A stretch of DNA of 64,000 nucleotides, from the NCBI GenBank assembly GCA_037074705.1, contig CM073590.1, positions 184,234,746-184,298,745 on the forward strand, in the 5' to 3' direction. This DNA comes from Zhengitettix transpicula (taxonomy: Eukaryota; Arthropoda; Insecta; Orthoptera; Tetrigidae). The notes below the pieces were generated by a model. It was not told the origin of the DNA, made no database searches, and saw nothing but the letters and a program-made list of their open reading frames with translations. The position numbers were made by a program, and so were the translations under genes. This document shows, one piece after another, positions 41,921-52,324 of the stretch (the stretch's first letter is position 1; each line of letters starts with the position of its first letter).

Positions 41921-42129
41921 CAAAGTACTCAAAATATGGCCCAGGAACTCATGTGTGTGAAGCATGCAACAGAGTTTATCGTTGGAGACGAGGACTTTTG
42001 CAACACAAGAAATTTGAATGTGGTAAAGAACCACAATTTGCCTGCCCTTACTGTCCACACAAAACTAAACAAAAATCTCCTCTTAAAACCCATATTAAAT
42101 TTAAACACTCCATTCATTTGTTACCTTGA
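41921..42129 (+). CDS. lola-type zinc-finger terminal exon 4 (plus strand)
   Basis: Acceptor GATTTTCAG precedes 41921. Two bases plus 69 codons end in TGA. A short lead KYSKYGPGTHV precedes a C2HC finger (CEACNRVYRWRRGLLQHKK, Cys in ECGK) and a C2H2 finger (CPYCPHKTKQKSPLKTHIKF then KH), ending SIHLLP. The two fingers match exon 3 nearly residue for residue, which points to a duplication. Intact. It is the last finger exon seen in the window. Confidence 0.82.
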
Positions 42130-42407
42130 CAAATAAGTATCGGTGGCTGATTTGTTTTGAATAAGGATTGAATATTTACCAAATATATAATTACTAACTA
42201 ATTTTTGTTAAAAAAAATAACTTAAAATATACATTCTGTAAGATTATCTTACTTTCTAAGAGAGAGATGATATATTTGAGGTCCTGTAAGGAACCATTGT
42301 TATTGGCAAGATATGTTATAGAAGCATAAATTTAGATTTAACAAATATAAAAGTTGAAAGGGTATGTTTACCATTGTTTTAATGTATGTTTCTTTACTTA
42401 TTTTACC

Positions 42408-42413
42408 AATAAA
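42408..42413 (+). terminator. Poly(A) signal after finger exon 4
   Basis: AATAAA lies about 280 bases after the stop. It is the first clear one. Confidence 0.4.
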
Positions 42414-44005
42414 TTATTTTCTGAATTTTTTCCGATTCAAAAGTTTTAATTTTCAATCTGACATTAAAAATTCTTATTCTGACTCTTAGCAAAATTGTCA
42501 TATGGCTTTATCCAATAGTTACAATAAAATTATTTCTTCCAAAGTTTATAAAGAATTAAATTATAAATAGTTCTCAAGTGACAAAGTATACCGTTTGTCT
42601 CATAAAATACAAAGTTTTGTTATTCAATGAAAATGTAGTAGTGACATAAAATTGTAGCTAAAGATTAATTCTAAATTATGCAAATAAATTATTGAGAAAA
42701 TAAGTAAAATAATTTTGAGAACAGCTTATGTAATGAGCTTGTTAATGTTATGGCAAAATAATTTAAAACATTATTGAGCATGTGAAACTGATTTCATTCT
42801 GAATTGTGTAAAATTACTTTTATATTGCCTCAAACAGACTGTTTTACAGTCTTCTGGTTTTTAACTCCAATTGATATTTGAAGTATGTAATTTGTAAAAT
42901 TACTGAAATAGCAAATCACCACCACTATGGTAATGATTCCTTTAAATGCTGAATAAAGAAATTATTTTTGGAAGAATAGTTTAAAGCACATCTAATGCAT
43001 ATTTAAAGGGTAAATAATATTAGTAAAATAATTTGTGTGAATAATGAATAACCTTTTATAATATCTATTTCATAGTGGTTTTGAGTAATGATAGCATGAA
43101 AACATAATCCAAGAGATCTGTAGCATAAATTAAGGAGAAGGAGATTGACAGAAACAAATTTAAAAATGGAATCCATACATTTCCACTCTGTTAGTATGAG
43201 CAATAAGTACCAATGGAACTTTTTTAATTTGCAAAGATACATTTATTTAAAGGAAGCTTTGTATAACACTAATCTATTAGGCAAATCAGTAACTTAATTG
43301 AAGTATCATTGCTAAAATTTTATTGTGACTGTGACCACCAATGTGTCATGGCTACAGTTACATGGTCATCCTACTAATATTTTAGTTTTTATATATGCTG
43401 CAGAACAGAAATCAAATAATTAATTCAGAAGAATGTGATAGCAGAATTACTATGATAATGTTGGGCCTTCAAAGAGGGCCACAAAAACGACTAGCTGCTA
43501 CCTATAATAGACTGGTTGTTGAGCTTGGTGCAGTGTTGGTTTCTTAGAGAAAAAAGCTTAAATGGCTACCATGTCTCATCCAGCCGGTGGTACAGAATGG
43601 AGCCGACCGCATTTTGGGAAGCTTCGGAGAACAACCCGAGCGGTTCTACAGGGCCTGGATGGACTAGCAACATAGCGCCGGCAAGTGAGGCTTTTCTACT
43701 TTCTAATTCACTCCCATTTCATAGCGTCCATAGTAATGGTTGAGTACTGCACAGTCCAGAAAGGGCTACCAACAACAACGCATCCTGCAGAAGAAACCAC
43801 CAAAATGTAGATGAATTGGTGTTGGTTGGTCACAGGCACTCGAACGGCAGTGTCGCGCTTTGAAACTGTGATGATTCATTTCTCAGGAAAGTAACTGCAT
43901 ATTTTCTGAGTATCCTCTTTTCTTCATGCAGAATGATGATGTACTAGCAGCTGCAACTTGGCCCGGTGATACTCCTGGCGTTTTTGTGGTGGAGCGCTGA
44001 TAAGT
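42414..44005. other. No gene seen
   Basis: AT-rich until about 43440, then a GC-richer block (43500-43990) that looks like old repeat DNA at the edge of the copia relic. An open frame at 43516-43743 has no family signature that I recognise. Confidence 0.45.
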
Positions 44006-44166
44006 TGTTGTTATTTTATTTTTATTAAATTAAAAACATTTACATATTGTATCTTTACACTTGTAGCAGAGCATACCTCGAACGAACATGTAAAAAGAAG
44101 AAACAATTGATGACTGATTCTTAAACTATAGTCGGAGAACATAACAGAAACATTAACACTTTCATT
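44006..44166 (-). repeat. 3' LTR of the minus-strand copia relic
   Basis: Contains TTTATTAAATTAAAAACATT and CTCGAACGAACATGTAAAAA, matching 47330-47480 with many substitutions. Boundaries are approximate. Confidence 0.65.
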
Positions 44167-44169
44167 TGG

Positions 44170-44345
44170 TATTGTTTTTAAAATAACAGTTCATGAAAGT
44201 TCCATGAACTTGCACAACTTTTGCGACTGAGTTCCAGACAGTGGTTTAGTGGTTATATCTGCTGCTTGATCTTCTGTTGAACATATAGTTCACCTTATAA
44301 ACCCACTTGCAGGGAGTTGACTTAGCTCCTGCAGGCAACTTCCAA
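44170..44345 (-). pseudogene. Copia RT start fused to RNase H end
   Basis: On the - strand, WKLPAGAKSTPCKWVYKV (start of the RVT_2 domain) is followed within a few codons by ICSTEDQAADITTKPLSG (end of the RNase H region). Roughly the whole catalytic RT and most of RNase H are missing. The junction is near 44290. Confidence 0.65.
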
Positions 44346-44699
44346 GTATTATTTTCAGGTAATGAATTAAATTCTATGTTCATTGCATATTTCCATTGAC
44401 CACTCTGCTTTGACTGGACAGTTTCCTCATATGTATCTAGTTCTACATCAGCCAGAATACTTCAGCTTCCATAATATAGTGCAAATAACGCTGAGGCTTA
44501 CTCAGCTTGCTTCGGTCTCTTAATCTTGAATTTTGTAATTATTCTTTGACTGTTTCCTCAATATCACTATTGGAATCTTCTGATGATCTTCCTTCTTCTT
44601 TGCATTCCGTGTCTGTATTGAAATCCTGTCCTGATTTATCTTCAAACTTTCCCTGATTACAAGATCCAGAATCATCCTCGTCTTGAGTTGGAACTTCAA

Positions 44700-45520
44700 A
44701 TTCCTATATCAATTTTTGACATGACACGTATAGATGATACTGCTTTATCTGAACAGTCTGACAATTTCTTTACTTGGAAGATCACATCACGATTCAACAA
44801 TTAAACAGAAGTAGGCCTACTAATCAAGTCTGTCCATAAAAGTGCAGGAACTCGGTTATGAATTGGTGTAATTCAATGTTCTAGTCATCTCAACAATTGT
44901 TCTATTTCCCCTTTCACTTCCACCATTCTCTTCAGGCGTGTAGAGAGCTGTTAACTCTGAGTGATTCCATTCTTCTGTAAAATACTTCTGACTTTCTTGT
45001 TGTCAAATTCACCAATTGTCACTCAGAATTTCCTTGATGCAATGTCCTAGATTCTTGGCATTTAATAATCTCAAGAGATTGTTCAACTTCAAATTTATGT
45101 CAAAGCAGAAAAACATAGCAAAACTGTTTATATAGTGTTCTTTGAACACAACGAAATATCTGAACTTAATAATTCATCAAAATGACCGCTAACATCTGTA
45201 GAAATATGTTCCCCTGGTTCTCTGAGTTTTGAATAATAAATGATGAGAATTTCCATATACACAAACCTCACATCTGCTTTTATAGTTTCACCTTTATGCC
45301 AAACTCTTCAAGCTTTACCTTCTTGTGACCTTTGTCCTGATGATCCATGTTCATGGTAACATAGTAGAAGTGAAATTCCTTGTCTCTGCATTATTCACTT
45401 CTGGGTGTTCTGGAGCTAAAACTCTTTTAAATCAGCTTTGTATATACCTTCTCCCTTGTTACTTGTTCAATGCAACACAACTTGATCATCAACATGTACC
45501 CAACATTTATTGTGAAAATT
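44700..45520 (-). pseudogene. Copia GAG-pre-integrase and integrase relic
   Basis: - strand readings include MDHQDKGHKKVKLEEFGIKV and CEVCVYGNSHHLLF (zinc-binding HHCC region). Further on is ELTALYTPEENGGSEREIEQ, the last-Glu region of the integrase catalytic core (family pattern TP.QNG.aER). Multiple stops. Confidence 0.65.
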
Positions 45521-45599
45521 GAAGTTGGTACCATGGTTACTTGAGAACCTCATGTTTTACCATCTGCCTTCAGCTTTGGCTTAGGCGGCCTGCCATCTG

Positions 45600-46450
45600 C
45601 AATCCACTTATGACAATAGTTTTTTAGGGTAACAGGCTACATGAGAGTAATCCATATGGTGGCAACTCCCTTTTAATAACTCTGGAAGGGTAGAGGAAGG
45701 TACCCAAGGGACAACTAGGGCCCCTGGGCTATAGTTTAAGAATTTAGGCATTCGCCTAAAAGTAATGCTGGACAAACCCTAGAAAAACCTGCATCAGATA
45801 CGGGCATTGGGTACGTGTCCCATGCACTTCTGATAGCGGGAGGAGTTTGCTGTGGGGACGCAGCATTCCCTTCTCCGTGCCTCGACCAGTTTAGGAGGCA
45901 GCTGGCCGACTGTTCCAATGGGAACAGATAACAGCTTTTACTGAATGCCCAAAGTCTGTGACCCCAGAACATACACACTTCAAAACAGGCCGAGGTACCT
46001 CGGCTTGTGGGAACCTTAGTTCAAAAACGGAGAGAGGAAAAGGCATCCCCCAAAAGTAGCCCCTTCCTGTCTCTCCTACAAGGTTCTGCCTGCGAGACAA
46101 TAGCCCTCACAGACAGCTTATCCCAAAAGGTAGGGGGGGATTTTTTTTTATAGGTAATAGGCTGCATGAGGGTAATCCACATGGTGGCAACTCCCCTTTA
46201 ATAGCACAGGAAGGGATTTGAAAGGGGGCATGCGGAAGGGTAGAGGAATGTAGCCAAGGGTTAACTAGCGCCCCCGGGCTATGGTTTTAAGGATCCTACC
46301 CGGCAATTCGCCTAAAAGTGATACAGGGAAAACCATAGAAAAACCTGCATCGGGTAGGTCGGGCATTTGGTACTTGTCCCACGCCCTTCCGATGAAGGGA
46401 GAGTGGTTAGCTGTGGGGTCGCAGGGAAGGGGGGGGGGGATTTACACACA
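45600..46450 (+). repeat. GC-rich interspersed repeat, two tandem copies inside the copia relic
   Basis: TAACAGGCTACATGAGAGTA at about 45630 and TAATAGGCTGCATGAGGGTA at about 46156 start two related units. Shared later blocks include GGAAGGGTAGAGGAA, ATTCGCCTAAAAGT and AAAAACCTGCATC. The first unit is longer and carries extra sequence to 46130. A third, inverted copy is at 62020-62230. It interrupts copia gag and integrase. Class unknown. Confidence 0.65.
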
Positions 46451-46569
46451 TACTTTTTGTACTCAGGCTTCTTATGTTTCACTGCGAGCGCTTCTTGATA
46501 AAGAGGTTCTACCTTTCACCTAGAAGATGACGGAAGTGCATTTGGTCGTCGAAACATCGCGTTACAATC

Positions 46570-47235
46570 GCTTTTTTACCCGGGTGGAACTTTTTCTTCA
46601 GGTTCTGCCTTTATTTCCCCATTCAGCCCTCTCTCTTAAGCGAACAATTGAACTGATCAGTTCATCCAATGCTCTCTTGTCTTCACTTAGAAGTAACCAA
46701 CTTGACGTGAAGGATTTATAGTCTAGTATTTTGCAAGCTAAAGCATATCTGGCAACATACTTCTTGCTTCCTTTCAAGTCCTTTGTTTAAGTCGTTCCAC
46801 AAATTCTTGAGTTTGGATAAGTGAGCAGCAACATTGTCTTTTTCATCCCACTTGAAGTGAAATAACTGCATGCAAATGTTGTACAGTAGATTATCGGCCG
46901 ACAGCTCGAAGAGTTTCTATACCCCTACCCACACTTCTCGTGATTTCTGAAACCTCATTACCTTTTGTAATGTTTCTTCTGTCATGGAATTCGTCAAAAC
47001 CATCATAGCAACAGTATTGGCTTTTCGGATTTTATTAGACACACTCTCGTGCTCACGTACTTTTACTTTGGCCGTTGAAGATCCTTCTACTAACCTTTCT
47101 GGTTCTCACAAAATACCTTGCACAAATCCGATAGCTCCTTGGTGATAGTTTAATAAAAATCTAACTTTGTAGTTCCATACCGGCCAGTCACTCTCGCTTC
47201 CAAGAGGGTGGATTTGAAATTTTCCTAAATCCATA
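46570..47235 (-). pseudogene. Copia gag relic
   Basis: On the - strand it gives EGSSTAKVKVREHESVSNKI, LYNICMQLFHFKWDEKDNVA and HLSKLKNLWNDLNKGLE, the pattern of the copia Gag (UBN2-type) polypeptide. It starts near a WK..(L/M)..GME block at about 47210. Disrupted by frameshifts. Confidence 0.6.
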
Positions 47236-47311
47236 CTTCAGACAGACGAAAAATAAAATTTGCGCACGATATTTTTCTTGACCAAAAACTCATGCCTCAG
47301 CTACGGAACGT

Positions 47312-47329
47312 ACGTAACTCATAACCTAT
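47312..47329 (-). other. Copia-type primer binding site, diverged
   Basis: On the - strand, the base after the LTR end (GTACA) leads into ATAGGTTATGAGTTA. The intact + strand element has AGGTTATGGGCCCAGC here, the site that pairs with the initiator Met-tRNA half molecule in copia. Confidence 0.5.
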
Positions 47330-47480
47330 TGTACTTTTATTAAATTAGAAACATTTACGTGTTGTAACTTTATATTTGTTGCAGAGCATAGCTCGAACGA
47401 ACATCTAAAAAGAAAAAATGCAATTGACTGACTTAAACAATAGTCAGAAAGCGTAATAGAAACATTAACACTTCTCAACA
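47330..47480 (-). repeat. 5' LTR of the minus-strand copia relic
   Basis: On the - strand it starts TGTTGAGAAG and ends AAAAGTACA, about 151 bases. The start resembles the TGTTGGAG of the + strand copia LTR. Confidence 0.6.
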
Positions 47481-47589
47481 GTAGTTGGTAATAAAACCTT
47501 TGGCCCTGCAGTACCTCGTCCAGTGGTGGCTCGTATCTACTCACGCACTACAGCTATGTAATTAATTTAGGAAGAAATGTTTTTGCTTA

Positions 47590-48950
47590 ATTTTAAGAAC
47601 CTTCATAATGTTTTAACACTGGGAATCTATGCTTCGATATCGAAGACTTTAAATTCCCTGCTTTGTGGTGCTCGAAAGCAGCCAGTTGGCCATTCAGTGC
47701 TATCGCCGCGATAGCACAGGATTTTTGGCATGAATCACAAATGGGCATGCGAAGCACACCTTTTCACACCCCCGTGTCACCCGTAAAGCTCAACAAAGTG
47801 ACTGATTCTTGTTCTAGAATTCTTGCAGCACTTGGTCCCCAAACAGAGCCATGCGGCGAAATGAAACAGACGCGCGGCCGCATCAGGAGACTTTAAGCTA
47901 CGAAATCTAAATAAATATCATGTAAATACATAAAACTATTGGGTAATTATAAATCTTATTTTAAAGTAATTTATGTTTTCAAAACAATATTTCAAAAAAT
48001 CCCTATCAAAGGTTATTTTAAAGGAAACAGCATTTAAAGGGGCGTCATTGTACGAGTATCTTACCGAGCGACCCTGCATATAACAGTGCTCAGTGGTTTG
48101 TTCCAAAAATTAATTCCATTAAAAATATGTACGAAGGAAACATACTTTCGCGCTATAAATTCGCGTCAATTTGCTGCTAAATAATTCCCCTTTTAAATAC
48201 TAGACACTATTGAAAATTATGTAGATAGAATTAGAAACGTAGCATATTTGCGGTCAGAATTTTGGTATCACAGTCGCTGTTGTAGTATTAATATTTTACA
48301 TGGTTATCCTCAAAGAGATATATAAACATAACTTCAAAAACTCGTCAGCCGCCAATGACCTCTTCAAAAGTATATTGTTTTCATTGATCGATTTCATGTA
48401 GGAGAACACGTAATAATAATCGTTTACTGGATGTCCGCCAGGCGTGCTGACATCTGGGTTATGACTCGAAGAGGTCTGCTACTGAAAATATACACGGCTT
48501 CCGTTGAAGCTCGAGGCGAAATCATAGCCCCTCTAAAATAAGGCCATTGTTAATCTTACGGTACTGCCTTCCCTTACTCGAGGATTAAGCAAGCGCAAAT
48601 CGGTTGTAGAGCATGAAATGTTTTAAGATTGAATACCATCCAATAACATTCATTACTTTTAAATTACTTACTCAAGATTGCATTGGAGTACAAAATTGTT
48701 TTATTTTCTCAAGAACTATTTTATCTCCGATAAATCATTAAGATTTTATAAGTAAACTCAATTGATAAGTCAAAATTTGGATACTGAATTCGTTTTATGT
48801 TTGTGCATTTTAAAGATTTAAATTAAAATAATAATCGTAAAAGATGGAAGTAATATTTACATAACGTATGGTAAACAAAACATACTTTTAATTGCTCGAA
48901 TAAGAGGGATTAAACACTTCTTTAAACAAATAAAGGGATTTATTTTCAAT
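47590..48950. other. No gene seen
   Basis: Mixed composition. A short palindrome GCTATCGCCGCGATAGC is near 47700. A third copy of the TATATATCTCTTTG motif (complement) is at 48311-48326. No coding unit can be supported. Confidence 0.45.
48311..48326 (-). repeat. TTTATATATCTCTTTG motif, copy 3
   Basis: CAAAGAGATATATAAA is the exact complement of the 16-base core at 23.75 and 28.85 kb. Confidence 0.6.
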
Positions 48951-48954
48951 TACA

Positions 48955-51166
48955 ACGTAGTTACATCCGCATCTTATAGACGTATCTATAGGAAAGTGCT
49001 TGTAGCTGCTAAAAAATTACATACATCGGAGTATATAGCAAACTCAAATAACAAAATAAAAGCAACTTGGGAGGTGATTAAAAATATCTCAGGTAAAGTC
49101 AATTATAACGTGGCAGATATTAAGCTTGTCGACAACGGTAAAACTTTCACCAACAGAGACGCTGCGGGTATATTTAATTCATATTTTGTTCATGTGTCGG
49201 ATCAATTTTCTAACAATAAGCCATCAGAAGCTCGTGCTTTTTATAAACTGCTACAAAACGCCGTACCGAGTGTTCAGAATTCCATTTTTCTTCAACCGGT
49301 TACCAATAACTAAATAATAAACGTAATAAGAAAGCTAAAATGTACCCAATCTGCGGATATATATGGCATCTCAAGCAAAGTCGTGAACTACTGTGCCGAC
49401 GTCATAGCTTCTCCCCTTCAAATCATATTCAACGCGTGTCTTTCTACCGGCATTTTTTCCGACTCCCTTAAAGCTGCTAAAGTTATTCCGATCTTCAAAA
49501 AGAGTTCGCCCACCGACGCATCAAATTACAGACCAATTTCTCTACTTCCGATATTTTCAAAAATACTAGAAAAAATTTTACACAAAAAGTTACTTGAATT
49601 CTTGACGAAGTATAAAGTAATTACTCGGGCTCAACACGGCTTCCTCAAACAAAAATCCACGAGCACCGCTATGTACGAGTTCATTCAGAGTATACAAAAT
49701 TCCCTTGATGAAAAACTGAAGGTAGCCGGAATTTTTGCTGATCTCTCGAAGGCATTTGATCTTGTAGATCACAGCATACTCCTCCAAAAATTAGAATATT
49801 ATGGGATCAGAGACAACGCTTTGGCACTCTTTAAATCTTATCTCAACAATCGGAAACAGAAGGTAGCCTTAAAAAACAAAGCTGGTGAGGTTCACTTGTC
49901 AGAATGGGAAGGCATTTCTTGTGGCGTGCCTCAGGGCTCAATATTAGGTCCCCTGCTTTTTCTTTTGTATATTAACGATCTTCCAGAATATATGGACCCT
50001 ATAAAATCTGTCTTATACGCAGATGACACTAATTTGTTAATTACGGACATTGATTTAAATAATCTCAATGCGAAGATTGAGACTGCATCTAGAGACCTAA
50101 ATACTTGGTTCGCCGCCAATAAATTAACGCTCAATGTACAGAAAATTAGGTTAGTTCGTTTTACAACAGAAACCAACAACATCGTAACGGATAAGTTCTC
50201 TGATCATGCGACTTTCCTCGGCTTACAGGTCGACAGTAAATTAAAATGGAACTTGCACATTGATCGCCTCGTGCGCAAACTTAGTTCTTTTTGTTACTCA
50301 TTGAGACTATTGACGCAACAAGTTGATACCAAAACTGCTTCTCTAGTCTACTTTGCCTACTTTCATTCACATATGTGTTACGGTATTGCCAACTGGGGCA
50401 ATTGTTCTCGTAGTGTGGATGTTTTCAAACTGCAAAAACGAGCCATTAGAATTATATCAGGTTCAGATGCTAGAGAAAGCTGCAGACCGCTGTTCAAAAG
50501 ACTCCATATTCTGACTCTACCTAGCGCTTACATATTAGAAATACTAAAATTTGTTAAACGCAACATGAACCTTTTTGCAAGTAACGGGGACAATCATGGC
50601 TACGACACAAGAAACCGTTCAGTTCTCAGGTCTGACAAGCACAGCCTCAGTCTCTATGAGTCTAGCGTTCATTATTCCGGTATCGCACTATTTAACAGCC
50701 TTCCTGATCATGTAAAGAACATCAACAACTACAACTTATTCGTAAAGGAGTGTAAAACTTACCTTGTCAATGGAACTTATTACTCCGTACACGAATTTTT
50801 GAATCGGTCTCACATTCGTTGAACTGCCTTGCCTACAAAATTGCCGAATATGCTATAAATATGTAAATAGTTTGTCCAATTTTCCCCTTTTGGTTCTGTT
50901 TTCCTGCCTCTGCTTTCTGTTTTAGTAAATATCTATGACGACATCCCTCCGTACCTAGCGACAGGAGATTAATACCAGGAAGTGATTAGTGTCGTGTGCG
51001 TGTTTCCTATAAATAGTGTGTATGACTAGACTAATGTAAACAGATGTGAATTTTTGTGTGTGTTTTTGTGTATTATATGTTTATATGTAATTTATCTACT
51101 GTACATTTGTGACGAATCCTATTTCCTCTTTAGAGGGCTAATGGTGAATAAATCTATCTATCTATC
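48955..51166 (+). mobile_element. 5'-truncated CR1/L2/Daphne-like LINE
   Basis: A non-LTR retrotransposon copy lacking ORF1 and the endonuclease. It holds most of the reverse transcriptase ORF and a 3' end AATAAATCTATCTATCTATC, a microsatellite-type tail rather than poly(A). The tail and the RT motifs suggest the CR1/L2/Daphne group, not Jockey. The - strand LINE at 52.3-54.5 kb has a similar 3' end. Confidence 0.75.
48960..50824 (+). pseudogene. LINE reverse transcriptase ORF2 (one in-frame stop)
   Basis: One frame runs from about 48960 to the TGA near 50822, with a single TAA at 49311-49313. After it, 479 residues are open (49383-50822). RT motifs in order: [68 protein letters not shown] and the catalytic LYADDTNLLI. 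The thumb and C-terminal region (LGLQVDSKLKWNLHID, then NSLPDHVKNI) follows. It copies its own RNA at a nicked target. The intact long frame suggests a fairly recent insertion, inactive because it is truncated and carries the stop. The clade is inferred. Confidence 0.85.
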
Positions 51167-52324
51167 AAATTACAAAGCAGGTATTAAAATTGCCAAATAA
51201 CTTTTATTTTACAAGATAAAGTATATGCTTGTTTTCATGAATTTTTGAGACCAATACTGTCTCATAAGTACTTTAAAATTCTTTCCTTTCAACTGAAAAC
51301 ATGCAGGTATTACTATATATCTTCACATCAATTTAAAATTGTTTTCACAAATATAATGCCTGTAATTATATTGCCTTTTTTAATTCATTGAGTTGGGACA
51401 TGAAGAGCTTTTCAGCTTCGAAACGCATTTGTTTGCTTTAGATGAACTGGATTAAAAATAGCGGACGGCCCGGCTCGTATCAGAGGGGCGTAGTGTGGAT
51501 GAGGTGGACGAATATCCCGTAGGCTCGACAAATAACTTCTGCGAACTGGAACATGAGTTCCTGGTAAGAAACTTAGGAATATATAGTCGTTCATTTCTAA
51601 ACAAAACACCATCGTGTACTGTATATGGTAATTATACCGGTTCAAAAAGTGATTTTTCAATAATTTTACTCATTTCAGGGACCTTATATGTGGTTGTTTT
51701 TTCTTTATTTCTTTGTAAGTTAGGAAATTCGGAAGATTAACTAAGAACACAAGTGGTTAACTTCTTGCCGAGGACATGATCCATAGAAATTTGGATTCAG
51801 CAGATGAAGACAATCGAGATAAACAGTCGGCATTTTTGTTCTCCCTTCCTCACTTAAATTCTACCTTGTAATTTACGAGTAATTCTTATCTTAGAAGCCG
51901 AGATGATGTCTGTGGCAGGGCTTTATTTGGATGCATAATCCTAGTCAGATTAAATCTTCCCTTGCAAAAATGAATACTTTTTCTGTTTAGATGGTCATTT
52001 CCTGAGAGTCGCTAAAGACACAATCTGAGATTCTCTAAATAATATTCAATTGAGACTCCACGTACGAAAAAAATTGTCAAAGTACTGTTGAGTTTCAGGA
52101 AACCCTATGAGAATCTGAGTAATACTTTAATTGAATTCAGTCGGTGCTGTTTTAATGCCAAAACTTAAGCGGTGCATTTAATATGTGCCACAATGTGTTG
52201 AAATTGTCTGTATAATACTGCTTTCTTCGTCTACTTTGAGATGCAGGTATGCCTTAAAAATTCTAGCTTACAGAAATAACGAGAATTCCGTAAACACTTT
52301 AAAACATCATCAATGTGGCTTTGA
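51167..52324. other. No gene seen
   Basis: Unassigned DNA between the two LINE copies. Open frames on both strands at 51412-51740 overlap and lack family signatures. Confidence 0.45.

Larger units (their letters stand above)
44006..47480 (-). mobile_element. Degraded copia-type LTR element (minus strand), RT deleted
   Basis: Related terminal segments at 44006-44166 and 47330-47480 serve as the LTRs. Between them, on the - strand, are a copia gag (about 47230-46570), a GC-rich repeat insertion, a GAG-pre-integrase/integrase stretch (about 45520-44700), the start of the RT domain (GAKSTPCKWVYKV near 44320) and then directly the RNase H end (STEDQAADITTKPLSGTQ near 44280-44220). The catalytic RT core is missing at about 44290. 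Many stops and frameshifts are present. It is a dead, non-autonomous relic and clearly older than the + strand copia at 55.8 kb. Confidence 0.75.

Noticed and set aside
43516..43743. Open frame in a GC-richer block before the copia relic
   Set aside because: No recognisable domain, and the block sits at a transposon edge.
45736..46523. Several open frames on both strands
   Set aside because: They fall within the tandem GC-rich repeat and overlap each other on opposite strands.
51412..51740. Overlapping + and - strand open frames of about 80 residues
   Set aside because: Neither shows a domain, start context or splice partner.
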